From: a virus | Direction: 5' to 3' (one strand) | DNA length: 28,802 nt | IMG/VR virus record: IMGVR_UViG_3300021964_000367 | Span: 1-28,802 of that record | Shown here: piece after piece, positions 15,956 through 22,849 of the stretch | Layout: the number at the start of each line of letters is the position of its first letter | How positions within the stretch are numbered: the stretch's first letter is position 1 | The notes under the pieces: generated by a model | Database searches by the model: none | What the model was told of the DNA's origin: nothing | The model's input: the letters and a program-made list of their open reading frames with translations, nothing else | Translations under genes and position numbers: made by a program

Positions 15956-16246
15956 TCACAGTTTGCTAATAATACGAGCCATATCGCTATGACCCTGTTT
16001 GGCTAACATCGCACACAGGGTTGTCCTGTCTGATCTGATAGCTTCCTTCATGTAGAATAAGATCAACTCTCTGATCCGCTCCTTATACACCAAGGCTTGC
16101 GCCTTGACCATATCATCAGCTGTATCACTGATTTCAATAAGTTTGTCAAGAACTCGCTCCGTTATTTCCTCAGGAGTAAATCCTCTATTTTGCGTGGTAT
16201 GCACCGCAACTTCTGAAAAAATGGAAGTAGCTTCAGCTCCGTTCAT
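15956..16246 (-). CDS. Small helical protein, 96 aa
   Basis: A 96-residue, almost entirely helical protein starting MNGAEATSIFSEVAVHTTQN, with FTPEEITERVLDKLIEISD and a central YKERIRELILFYMKEAIRSD helix. It overlaps the end of the adaptor gene by 4 nt (ATGA). No membrane segment, Cys pair or nuclease motif is visible. Its position right after the adaptor gene suggests a head-tail joining or assembly role, which is inference; I do not recognise the family. Confidence 0.72.
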   Translation of the reverse strand: MNGAEATSIFSEVAVHTTQNRGFTPEEITERVLDKLIEISDTADDMVKAQALVYKERIRELILFYMKEAIRSDRTTLCAMLAKQGHSDMARIISKL

Positions 16247-16896
16247 GATTGTGCAACTCTCCTAACAAGCCCTGTTCTGTACGCATCCGTTATTTCTTTA
16301 GCTTCGCCAAAGTTCTTGAGTGTAGCGATAGCCTCAGCAAATCTTTTTTCGTAGTTTGCCATTATGTCTGGCTCACCTTTCATATAAGTGTACGCTTCTA
16401 TAAGAGAACCGTACAGCATCGCTATTTTAGCATTTTCACTGAGCCACGTTGTACCACTATCTGATCCACTAGTGAGGCTAACAGGGCGGTAAAAATAATG
16501 AAGCTCCACGTTAAGGTTACTAGCAGGAGTAGGGGCCAGAATAAAATACCCTGTATCAAAAAGTGCATAGTATCTAGGGTTTCCGGTTACCGTTGAATCA
16601 GGGTTGTATTCTTGGACATAGTTGACGTCTTTATAATCTAGGAAAACAACATCACCATCACTGTTTGTATAAGACAGAGAAAAAGGAGCTAAGAAATCAC
16701 TAGGACAAACGAGATACTTGTCACTTGCTGTCGTATTGGCAGTGGCATTTCTACGGAAAAAAGTCAACTGAACGTTTTTAAGAATACGCTCTTCAGCGTT
16801 TTCAATAAACGTAGATAGGTTACTGACAAAACTAGCCTCAGTGTTCTGAGTGTAGTCTTGTATTGCCGTTTTAAGTTGTCCGTAAGTAAAACTCAT
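16243..16896 (-). CDS. Head-tail adaptor protein (phage adaptor family, tail-tubular-A role)
   Basis: A 217-residue protein starting MSFTYGQLKTAIQDYTQNTE. The N-terminal helices (FVSNLSTFIENAEERILKNVQ) and the beta middle (YLVCPSDFLAPFSLSY, DVVFLDYKDVNYVQEY, GNPRYYALFDTGYFILAPTP) match what I remember of the adaptor proteins that join portal to nozzle in podoviruses, functionally like T7 gp11. The C-terminal helices (AKIAMLYGSLIEAYTYMKGE) would dock on the portal. About 200 residues is the usual size. It overlaps its neighbours by 4 nt on both sides. A second adaptor-like gene lies at 17615-18295, so the window may encode two stacked ring proteins; which one contacts the portal cannot be decided here. 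Confidence 0.72.
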   Translation of the reverse strand: MSFTYGQLKTAIQDYTQNTEASFVSNLSTFIENAEERILKNVQLTFFRRNATANTTASDKYLVCPSDFLAPFSLSYTNSDGDVVFLDYKDVNYVQEYNPDSTVTGNPRYYALFDTGYFILAPTPASNLNVELHYFYRPVSLTSGSDSGTTWLSENAKIAMLYGSLIEAYTYMKGEPDIMANYEKRFAEAIATLKNFGEAKEITDAYRTGLVRRVAQS

Positions 16897-17615
16897 GCTG
16901 ACACCGTATTAACTTTATAGCCCATTCCACTATGCACAGAACAATATGTATAGAGCGTTGGCGCACCTATCGCTACATCAATTTGCGTGTACGCGCCTGC
17001 CGATCCTGGAGTTCCGTTATATGTAACACCTGTCGTGTATTCTACTCCACCGCCATGTGTGCCGTCTGGTGTTGTAGAAAAACGCAAAGGATGACCTGAA
17101 TTAGTGCCATCGGATTGATCATACCGATATATCAAGCCTTCGGTTACATCTAGTCCTGCAGGTCCGGGTTGCGCTCCGTCTTGATAATAAACATTACCCC
17201 CTCCAGGATTGTATACCGTCATTGTATACGTTGCTTCAATCGGAATTACACTAACTGTTCCTATAACCGTACTTCCTGAAACCCCTGTAGGCTGGACAGT
17301 CACACCACCTGTCTCTTGCGCTTGGACGGTTACACTACCAACGACCCCAACACCTGTGACAGAGCCAAGGGTTTCATTTTCAACAGTGGGGATACCAACA
17401 TAAACATTGTATGGCTCTGTCCGAGCAGGTCGTGGCTCATACAACGCTTGTGGGTCAACAGGGGTTGTGATCGGTTCAAGTTGTGGGTGCTTCGGCTCAT
17501 AGCACTCTTGACAAACAATAAACCCTGTCCATTCTTTTTGCATAGACAAGTACGGGTATTGTTGTCCACACCTGTCACATATTGATACCGAATGAGTGCC
17601 TATTGCATAGCTCAT
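16893..17615 (-). CDS. Zinc-ribbon + repeat + cupredoxin-like virion protein
   Basis: A 240-residue protein. I place the start at ATG 17615, fused to the upstream stop (TGATG), rather than the in-frame GTG at 17621. Three parts are visible. Residues 1-45 hold C13-x2-C16 and C35-x2-C38, a zinc-ribbon pattern (CDRCGQ ... CQECYE). Residues about 83-125 hold two copies of the 22-residue repeat seen in the 14425-15492 protein (VQPTGVSGSTVIGTVSV). Residues 130-240 resemble a cupredoxin: a His in a GHPLRFS strand (H175) and, near the C-terminus, CSVHSGMG with C225, H228 and M231. This is the His ... Cys-x2-His-x2-Met ligand pattern of a type-1 copper site. Copper binding is unproven; in a virion the fold may be purely structural. 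Confidence 0.75.
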   Translation of the reverse strand: MSYAIGTHSVSICDRCGQQYPYLSMQKEWTGFIVCQECYEPKHPQLEPITTPVDPQALYEPRPARTEPYNVYVGIPTVENETLGSVTGVGVVGSVTVQAQETGGVTVQPTGVSGSTVIGTVSVIPIEATYTMTVYNPGGGNVYYQDGAQPGPAGLDVTEGLIYRYDQSDGTNSGHPLRFSTTPDGTHGGGVEYTTGVTYNGTPGSAGAYTQIDVAIGAPTLYTYCSVHSGMGYKVNTVSA

Positions 17616-18295
17616 CAGCACACCCTATAAAAGTTTCTGTTAGGAGTGGCTTTATAATTAGCTCTATCCCTATCTTCCGAAGCCGCCCTCAGGAATTCTT
17701 GTTCGTAAACTGCTTGCAAAAGCTGTGTTCTATCTGGCGCTCTTTTCATGCTCAGATAATATGCCAATCCTGCCGCCAAACAAGGGTAAAAGCGGAAAGG
17801 GACTTCTACTGTGTTTTGTTGTGTATCTGCGTCGTCGATACGAACCAAACGATCGTATACAAGGCTGTAGGCTTTGTCTGGGGTCGGCCAAACCTTTACC
17901 TGTGGGGCAATTTGCCTGTCTACATAAAACTGCGTAGGACGCGCCTGTGTGTTTTTAGAGGGTATGTTTAAAAACTGTTGCCTGCCTACGCGCTCGATAG
18001 TTATGTCTTGCTGGTCACTTTGCCCTGCGTTAGTTCTAACAACAGCAGACAATATGTCAATGGTGTCTGCTCCAAGGCTATAAGAAGCCGTCCCTTGAAC
18101 TAAAGAAACCGTAGTTTCTTCAATAGTCCAACGATTCAGTCCACGGTTTGCCCAATCAGCAAAAAGTAGATTCAAAGAGCGTTTGGCGGACTTAAGGTCA
18201 TAACCCGTTTTAGGCTCTAACCCGCACCGCTCAAATGCTTCTTCAATATACTCCGCTACATCAAGCTCAAAATCTTTAGAACCAGAGACAGCCAT
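17615..18295 (-). CDS. Tail accessory / adaptor protein (P22 gp4-like role)
   Basis: A 226-residue protein starting MAVSGSKDFELDVAEYIEEA. It has an N-terminal helical part (DVAEYIEEAFERCGL, then SAKRSLNLLFADWANRGLNR), a beta middle (TVSLVQGTASYSL, DTIDILSAVVRT, QFYVDRQIAPQVKVWPTP), and C-terminal helices (YPCLAAGLAYYLSMKRAPDR). The architecture and size suit a gp4-like tail accessory protein that plugs or extends the portal. I recall the family from marine podovirus genomes without a firm name. Its stop is fused to the start of the cupredoxin-like gene. Together with 16243-16896 it probably builds the head-tail connector. The family call is from memory; the connector role is inferred. Confidence 0.7.
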   Translation of the reverse strand: MAVSGSKDFELDVAEYIEEAFERCGLEPKTGYDLKSAKRSLNLLFADWANRGLNRWTIEETTVSLVQGTASYSLGADTIDILSAVVRTNAGQSDQQDITIERVGRQQFLNIPSKNTQARPTQFYVDRQIAPQVKVWPTPDKAYSLVYDRLVRIDDADTQQNTVEVPFRFYPCLAAGLAYYLSMKRAPDRTQLLQAVYEQEFLRAASEDRDRANYKATPNRNFYRVC

Positions 18296-18309
18296 TTTAT
18301 ACTCTACCT

Positions 18310-18570
18310 TTAGCTACAAGGGCCGCTGACCATTCTGCCACTACTAGCACTGCCGCCATAACGCATTTTTTTGCGCTTAGAGTCACCGCCATAACCCATC
18401 TTTTTACGGGGAGACATCATTTCGCCCCCATCCTTCTTTTTCTTGCGACCAAAATCGTTTTTCATAGCGGCATATGCCTCCGAGCTAATAGTTGATTCAC
18501 TTTTGGGTCTTGAAGTACCCGCCTTTTTCCTAGCATTGATGTTGTCGTAAAGACCACGCTTCTTTGCCAT
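18310..18570 (-). CDS. Small Lys-rich protein with KKxGG motifs
   Basis: I place the start at ATG 18570 (86 aa, MAKKRGLYDNINARKKAGTS), with an AGG element 8 nt upstream. An in-frame ATG at 18612 would add 14 residues but has no good ribosome site. The protein is strongly basic. After SEAYAAMKNDFGRKKKK it has DGGEMMSPRKK, then two KKMxYGG units, and ends GRMVSGPCS. Its GGEM word recurs in two other small proteins near the portal (26290-26463 and 26463-26765). Such charge suggests binding to DNA or to an acidic virion surface. No fold is recognised. Confidence 0.7.
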   Translation of the reverse strand: MAKKRGLYDNINARKKAGTSRPKSESTISSEAYAAMKNDFGRKKKKDGGEMMSPRKKMGYGGDSKRKKMRYGGSASSGRMVSGPCS

Positions 18571-18615
18571 TGTAGATACCTGCTTAGTTTCTTGTGAACG
18601 AGTTATCGGCATTCA

Positions 18616-18837
18616 TTATCCCGACACAAACCGTAATAAAGCATCAATATTGACAAAACCACCAAATACGATGCCGCCTACTAAAATCCATTTAGCTTGA
18701 AACACCGCTTTCTTGACATCTTTCATGTCCTGATGCAAAGAGTCCACGGTGCTCCTAATGTGCGATTGATTAGTGCGCAACTCGGTGATCTCAAGTTCAA
18801 GTTCATGCAGTGTTTTAGCCATCCCTGCCGCTACCAT
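18616..18837 (-). CDS. Small coiled-coil membrane protein, 73 aa (holin/XhlA-like?)
   Basis: A 73-residue protein. Residues 8-48 are a charged amphipathic helix (LHELELEITELRTNQSHIRS, then LHQDMKDVKKAVF). Residues 49-70 are one hydrophobic segment (WILVGGIVFGGFVNIDALL) with a short tail. The helix-plus-one-TM layout resembles XhlA-type or spanin/holin-accessory proteins. ATG 18837 overlaps the upstream gene by 7 nt; an internal ATG at 18822 (MAKTLHELELEI) is an equally plausible start, and neither has a strong Shine-Dalgarno. A candidate holin lies elsewhere (25686-26168), so this may be a second lysis factor or a virion membrane protein. Confidence 0.68.
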   Translation of the reverse strand: MVAAGMAKTLHELELEITELRTNQSHIRSTVDSLHQDMKDVKKAVFQAKWILVGGIVFGGFVNIDALLRFVSG

Positions 18838-19115
18838 GCTTTACAAGACCAATAACGTGCACTGAACTTGTCTTTAGCGGTGGCGCAATTATGCCTAGCT
18901 CTAAAAGATTTACGACGTCCAGGTTGATCTTTTTTAATAGTCATATTAGGGTCACCGAAACGAACCAGTTTTACCTCACTGCCTTTTTTAGCCAAGACAG
19001 CGGATTTTTTAGGACCATTCGGTGTTCTTTTTGGCTTGTTATAGCCTGAAAAAGTTTCACCTCGATAAGTAAGTCTACCAGAGGGAGTCCTTTTAACGTT
19101 CTTCGTGGTTGCCAT
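18831..19115 (-). CDS. Small basic protein with conserved RKSFRARHxC motif
   Basis: A 94-residue, Lys/Arg-rich protein starting MATTKNVKRTPSGRLTYRGE. The N-terminal half is basic and probably flexible (GYNKPKRTPNGPKKSAVLAKK). The C-terminal 30 residues form a dense motif, GRRKSFRARHNC then AKDKFSARYWSCKAW, with two Cys, a His and aromatic residues that look structurally constrained. I remember this C-terminal motif in short uncharacterised proteins of many phages, but give no family number. The ATG shares one base with the stop of the upstream gene (TAATG at 19115). The charge suggests nucleic-acid contact; the role is unknown. Confidence 0.72.
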   Translation of the reverse strand: MATTKNVKRTPSGRLTYRGETFSGYNKPKRTPNGPKKSAVLAKKGSEVKLVRFGDPNMTIKKDQPGRRKSFRARHNCATAKDKFSARYWSCKAW

Positions 19116-19906
19116 TACAACTCACTCCCGTTCTTAATATAAACGCCATCAATTGCGGCAGAAACAACTATATCAGCACCTGCTGAGTCACCTATACATC
19201 GATACTCAATGTCAGTTTTTTCTTCAAACTTCAAAGGAAAAGAATAATCGATTGTGGTCTGACTCTCTGCCTTAGCGAACCTGTCTTTAACCTGAAACAC
19301 CTCACCAAAAGGCCGAGCAACAAGGGAGATCGTGGCATACTTGTTGTTCTGCGTAGTGGCTACAGTCACATCAGTCTGGTAGACGTACAGCGTGAATCCC
19401 GCCGGTACAGTCCACAAAGCCATCAAAGACTGCCCATCACCTGTCGCTACGGTGGCATATTTGTTTGCAGGAACGCCGGTTGTGACAGTTCCAGTGCCAG
19501 CATAGATAACCCCTGCGTTAGTGCCACCAGTTCCGGCAGTGCGAACAATCATACGATTGATACGCAAGAATGAATTGGTAGTATTGACAGCGGTTTGACC
19601 GTTAAGGGTGACGATCTCATTGATTTCGTTATAGTCAGCATCCAGCCCATATAGCTGAACAGTTCTAGCCCCCGTACCTGCTGATGTGTCGGCGGTGCTA
19701 GAGCTAGACACTTTAAGAACAGTCGCGACGGATAGGTAGGAATACAATCCTCCCTCCGCCCACACTGTTTCTAAAGAATCATCTACGTCCGAGTTAAAAC
19801 CAAACTTATGCAGATCATAATGATAGGCAATTTGGCCCCTAGCGACCTGTAGCTCAAAAGGCTCTGAGGTCCCTACTCTACTTATTGACGATACTTCTCT
19901 AGCCAT
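19115..19906 (-). CDS. Virion structural protein, 263 aa, beta-rich
   Basis: A 263-residue protein starting MAREVSSISRVGTSEPFELQ. It is mostly beta-prone with Thr/Ser/Gly loops. Near residue 30 is AYHYDLHKFGFNSDVDDSLE, then TVWAEGGLYSYL, a Thr-rich middle (TSAGTGARTVQLYGLDADYN), and a C-terminal beta section ending AIDGVYIKNGSEL. No enzymatic motif or repeat is visible. It lies in the block of small virion genes between the capsid and adaptor genes, where head-surface, decoration or collar proteins are expected. I recall similar sequences among uncultured marine viruses without a function. The Shine-Dalgarno is weak. Confidence 0.74.
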   Translation of the reverse strand: MAREVSSISRVGTSEPFELQVARGQIAYHYDLHKFGFNSDVDDSLETVWAEGGLYSYLSVATVLKVSSSSTADTSAGTGARTVQLYGLDADYNEINEIVTLNGQTAVNTTNSFLRINRMIVRTAGTGGTNAGVIYAGTGTVTTGVPANKYATVATGDGQSLMALWTVPAGFTLYVYQTDVTVATTQNNKYATISLVARPFGEVFQVKDRFAKAESQTTIDYSFPLKFEEKTDIEYRCIGDSAGADIVVSAAIDGVYIKNGSEL

Positions 19907-19914
19907 GCTTTTAC

Positions 19915-20187
19915 CTAGCTATAAAAGATGGTCATTGCCGAAACATTTGTAGCAACACTAACGTAGATATCACTGCACCTTATGCCCTCGTCTGGTATAT
20001 TCACCGAGTGAGAGTCACTGGCTAAGAAATCGATATCTAGTGCAGTTGCTCCGCCATTGCCGTCTGTAATTGTTAACCTACCCGCCCCCGCGCCAGTCAA
20101 AACTTGTATCTGGCGAACTCGAGCAGGACCGACCCCAGCCGATCCTGTCCCAGTGAGGCGTTTGGCTCTTACATCAGAACCAGCCAT
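19915..20187 (-). CDS. Small virion protein, 90 aa
   Basis: A 90-residue protein starting MAGSDVRAKRLTGTGSAGVG. A Gly/Ala/Arg-rich N-terminus is followed by a compact beta-prone core (VRQIQVLTGAGAGRLTITDG, DIYVSVATNVSAMTIFYS). GGGGG precedes ATG 20187 by 5 nt. It sits between two other beta-rich small genes in the post-capsid operon. The size and beta content would fit a head decoration protein, but I recognise no family. Confidence 0.7.
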   Translation of the reverse strand: MAGSDVRAKRLTGTGSAGVGPARVRQIQVLTGAGAGRLTITDGNGGATALDIDFLASDSHSVNIPDEGIRCSDIYVSVATNVSAMTIFYS

Positions 20188-20200
20188 ATCAACCCCCTAA

Positions 20201-20665
20201 TTAAGAAAGGTTTCTATCTTGAAGATATAAGACAGTAACCGTGGCGGCTCCAGCAGTTGCGGCTGTGCCTGTCTGATTGTATGTGACTGTAACATCCACA
20301 TCAGACGTACCAATATCCACTAAATTACCAATCTGGCTCACATCAGAACTAGCCAGCACTCTTGCTTGAGCTCCTGCCGCCAATGCGTCTGCATATTTGT
20401 CAGCAGTCGTGCCATCTCCAATATCAAGAGTGTTAGTTGTGCCAGCATCAAACGCGGTCGTAACATCGACTGCAATCTGGTAAATTTGGCTGTTAGCAGG
20501 GAGGGTTGCAACAACAGTGGTTGAACCGTTAGCACCAAAAACAACACTGCCACTCTGGGCCATCAAAACAAAACCAACATTGGCTTTATTTGTACCAACA
20601 GTGGTTCCAGTAGTGTCTTTGATTGTTCCGGCTTTGATAGGACCGGAGAAAGTGGTAGTACCCAT
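20201..20665 (-). CDS. Small virion protein, 154 aa, first gene after the capsid terminator
   Basis: A 154-residue, Thr/Ala/Gly-rich beta-prone protein starting MGTTTFSGPIKAGTIKDTTG. AGAGGTG lies 7 nt before ATG 20665. The centre (ATLPANSQIYQIAVDVTTAF, then DIGDGTTADKYADAL) and the end (DVTVTYNQTGTAATAGAATV, then LYLQDRN) read as a jelly-roll-like or Ig-like beta sandwich. The FSGPIKAG opening is familiar to me from virion proteins of marine phages, without a firm name. It is the first gene downstream of the terminator and candidate promoter, so it may lead a separately controlled tail transcript. Confidence 0.74.
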   Translation of the reverse strand: MGTTTFSGPIKAGTIKDTTGTTVGTNKANVGFVLMAQSGSVVFGANGSTTVVATLPANSQIYQIAVDVTTAFDAGTTNTLDIGDGTTADKYADALAAGAQARVLASSDVSQIGNLVDIGTSDVDVTVTYNQTGTAATAGAATVTVLYLQDRNLS

Positions 20666-20732
20666 GAAGAATCACCTCTTGCACAAGGATTCGCTCTACA
20701 GTAAGTGCAAAATCAGGGGGCATAGACCTGTC

Positions 20733-20762
20733 TGTAAAGCTGTTATGATGCCCTTCTGTCAA
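20733..20762 (-). promoter_or_regulatory. Candidate sigma70-type promoter after the capsid terminator
   Basis: On the minus strand a perfect -35 hexamer TTGACA (20762-20757) is followed after 18 nt by TTTACA (20738-20733), a weak -10 match. It lies about 10 nt downstream of the terminator stem and about 70 nt upstream of ATG 20665, the right place to restart transcription for the post-capsid genes. The -10 is poor, so the call is tentative. The rest of the gap shows nothing else I can name. Confidence 0.3.
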
Positions 20763-20771
20763 AACTATACG

Positions 20772-20804
20772 CAAAAAAAGAGGGGGACACAAGTGTCCCC
20801 CTCT
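20772..20804 (-). terminator. Rho-independent terminator after the major capsid gene
   Basis: AGAGGGGGACAC (20779-20790) and GTGTCCCCCTCT (20793-20804) form a perfect 12-bp stem around a 2-nt spacer, in practice a slightly shorter stem with a larger loop. On the minus-strand transcript the stem is followed by a run of U (20778-20773). It lies 29 nt after the capsid stop codon. On the plus strand the stem is followed by GG and six T, so it could also stop transcription from the other direction. Confidence 0.88.
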
Positions 20805-20832
20805 GGTTTTTTCGTTTCAGAAGAAACGAGTG

Positions 20833-21741
20833 TTACGCGCCTTGCGAACCAAACACACAACGTGGGTCAGATACACCAAAGCTGTAACGCTCTCGAGCCT
20901 TATAGCGAACATTGCCTGTCTCAAAATCACCTTCCATAGAAGTTTTGATTGGAGAACGGACAAAGTGCTTAAAGCCGTTAGGCGAATCAGTCTTGATGAA
21001 GAAGCCGTCTGGGTCAGTGAGGAAGTGATTCACCACATAACCTTCTGGCAACATACCCATGTTTCTCAGGGCGTTGATATCGTTGTCTGCTGTGGACGGA
21101 CGCAGATTAGAAGCCATCAAGCGTTCTGCAACAAATTGCAGTGCTGGTGGAATAATCAGCTTACGACCTTGCAGAGCGATCTTCAAGCCACGCTCGTCGA
21201 TAAACGCCGCGATATCAATCAGAGATTGTTCTAGCGAAGTCTCGTTGAGGTCTGCTTGAGTAGCCAACGTGTTAGACAGGTTGCCGCCTCCTACAGTGGG
21301 GTGGTTAGTAGCACAAAGCTCTACGCCATCACCAATGGGGAAGTTGCTATCAAAGGCATTGTTAAGAACAGATGCGGCTTTGACCTGCTTAGTGTTCGCC
21401 ATGCTTCGAGCCAGCGCACGAGTGTAGCGAGAGCTGAGTCGATCGTAAAGGTTATCCTCTACAGCCTCTTCAGTAATCGCAAACGCAAGCGCGATAGTTT
21501 CGTGAGTGTAACGAGCCGTAAATGATTCGTTAGCAGTATCATAAGCTACTGCCGCGCCTTCACCTTTAACAGGTGCTTGCCCGAATCCAGCCAACATTAC
21601 TTCCTCTTCAAACGCACGATCAGAGGTTTCACTCTCGAAGATTTCGGCGTGTTCGTTATCGTAACGATCATACTCCAAACCGAACAGAGCGTTTAGTCCT
21701 GGCTCCAGTTCTTTTAGGAGTTGGGAACGAGTAATAGCCAT
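20833..21741 (-). CDS. Major capsid protein (HK97 fold)
   Basis: A 302-residue protein starting MAITRSQLLKELEPGLNALF; AAGGAG lies 8 nt before the ATG and overlaps the previous stop. The layout suits an HK97-fold shell protein: an N-terminal helix, an E-loop-like region (residues 55-75, VKGEGAAVAYDTANESFTAR), a long spine helix (SSRYTRALARSMANTKQVKA), and the word CATNHPTVGGGNLSN (about 143-157), which I associate with Mu gpT-like capsid proteins. The C-terminus includes GFKHFVRSPIKTS and ends RYSFGVSDPRCVFGS. The coding sequence follows the scaffold and decoration-type genes and precedes a strong terminator, the usual place for the most highly expressed gene. A prohead protease was not seen, which fits a podovirus with a separate scaffold. 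Confidence 0.88.
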   Translation of the reverse strand: MAITRSQLLKELEPGLNALFGLEYDRYDNEHAEIFESETSDRAFEEEVMLAGFGQAPVKGEGAAVAYDTANESFTARYTHETIALAFAITEEAVEDNLYDRLSSRYTRALARSMANTKQVKAASVLNNAFDSNFPIGDGVELCATNHPTVGGGNLSNTLATQADLNETSLEQSLIDIAAFIDERGLKIALQGRKLIIPPALQFVAERLMASNLRPSTADNDINALRNMGMLPEGYVVNHFLTDPDGFFIKTDSPNGFKHFVRSPIKTSMEGDFETGNVRYKARERYSFGVSDPRCVFGSQGA

Positions 21742-21753
21742 TTCCTATTCTCC

Positions 21754-22371
21754 TTATACACCAGCACCAGTACCGTTAGCACCGTAACGATAGAAGTGAT
21801 TGTTTAATTGAACGATAGCCAACCTTCCCGCAACTGTAGCATCATCATTGTCCGGAGTATCTTCGAACCCGATGATACGCATATTCAGCGTATTGGTGGT
21901 GTTGACAGTTGAGACAGCCAGTTCAGCACTTGACTTGCCGGTAGTAGCATTACCGGAAGCGGCGGTGCCGAAGTTAGCATTGCCATGGACGACACCATCT
22001 GCGGCGGCGGCATCACAATTGATCAAGAAAAGTTGATCAGGATGTGCGGCAACTAACGCAGTAGCTTCAGTATTCGCCTTGACGGAAGCAGTTCCGGGCC
22101 ACTTATTTGCAAAAGTGGGAACTCCGTTCAAGTCTGTATACTGACATCCAATAAAAGCACCCAGCAAAGGTACAGTGCCGCCAGCGGCGGCTCCAACGAT
22201 ATCAATCATTCCATTAGCAAGGGGAATAACGGGGGAACCTTCGTAAATTGTACTGGAAGAACCCGCTACACTCGCTGTTTGGATTTTGAAAGACATAACA
22301 CCGTTGGTGTTTGCACCTGCACCGAGCATTTTGTATGGGCGTAGCCCAAAAGCGGCATCTATATTTGCCAT
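21754..22371 (-). CDS. Probable capsid decoration / head structural protein, 205 aa
   Basis: A 205-residue protein starting MANIDAAFGLRPYKMLGAGA. It is rich in Ala, Gly, Thr and Asn and beta-prone throughout (GVMSFKIQTASVAG, YEGSPVIPLANGMIDIVG, VPLLGAFIGCQYTD). It ends in a Gly-rich tail (YRYGANGTGAGV). A GAGG element lies 9 nt before the ATG. It is immediately upstream of the capsid gene, where many phages encode a decoration or cement protein. I recall this type of sequence next to capsid genes in marine phages. The role is inferred; no known decoration fold can be read directly. Confidence 0.72.
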   Translation of the reverse strand: MANIDAAFGLRPYKMLGAGANTNGVMSFKIQTASVAGSSSTIYEGSPVIPLANGMIDIVGAAAGGTVPLLGAFIGCQYTDLNGVPTFANKWPGTASVKANTEATALVAAHPDQLFLINCDAAAADGVVHGNANFGTAASGNATTGKSSAELAVSTVNTTNTLNMRIIGFEDTPDNDDATVAGRLAIVQLNNHFYRYGANGTGAGV

Positions 22372-22386
22372 TGCTCAGATCCTCTT

Positions 22387-22842
22387 TTAGTCGGCAGACT
22401 TATTGCCGCCGAACGTTACACGAGATTGCCTATTGTTTTCAATAGGCATAGACGGATGTTGTTCCCTCATGAGATCATTGTCAACAGCCAGCATTTGATC
22501 CATTGTCGCTTGGCGATAATGGGAATTACGCTGTTGCCTTGTCTCTTCTGGGAACCTTGCGAGTACCAGACCACCAACACCAATCACTCCGGCGTGTTTG
22601 CCATCTTGAACGGTGGGGGCTTCAAATTCTGGATACTCATCAGCGCGAACTAATTCAAAGCCTTCGCGGAGGCGAGCAGATAGGTTCTTTTTATCGTCAT
22701 AACCCATGACAGATTCACGGATCCAACGATGTACAAAACCTTCTGGTGCAGGGGGTGCGTCCAGTGTTGACGGGGGTCTCCAAGGCTGTGCTCTGGAGGT
22801 TTTTGCCCGAGTTTGGGCATTGCGTGGGCTTTTATCTGTCAT
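22387..22842 (-). CDS. Conserved protein of the capsid operon, 151 aa
   Basis: The frame extends to an ATG at 22887 inside the scaffold gene, but ATG 22842 has GAGG 5 nt upstream, overlapping the scaffold stop, and gives MTDKSPRNAQTRAKTSRAQP, so I use it. A basic, Pro-rich N-terminus (PWRPPSTLDAPPAPEGFVHR) leads into a globular core (RWIRESVMGYDDKKNLSARL, FELVRADEYPEFEAP, then GVIGVGGLVLARFPEE). It ends in a polar Arg/Gln/Asn-rich helix. No catalytic motif is seen. Its place between scaffold and capsid genes suggests a head-assembly or minor-capsid role. I recall the text pattern from marine phages without a function. Confidence 0.75.
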   Translation of the reverse strand: MTDKSPRNAQTRAKTSRAQPWRPPSTLDAPPAPEGFVHRWIRESVMGYDDKKNLSARLREGFELVRADEYPEFEAPTVQDGKHAGVIGVGGLVLARFPEETRQQRNSHYRQATMDQMLAVDNDLMREQHPSMPIENNRQSRVTFGGNKSAD

Positions 22843-22849
22843 AGATTCC

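Noticed and set aside
18616-18837. Calling this the phage holin
   Set aside because: It has one membrane segment and a coiled coil, but the 25686-26168 protein is a better holin candidate and lies nearer the lysozyme gene. I keep only a descriptive call.
20586-20792. 68-codon minus-strand frame across the terminator
   Set aside because: It would have to read through the terminator hairpin and overlaps the 154-aa gene in another frame. The composition is not protein-like.
20830-21525. Plus-strand frames of 134, 66 and 89 codons opposite the capsid gene
   Set aside because: The major capsid frame fully explains the region; these are antisense shadows.
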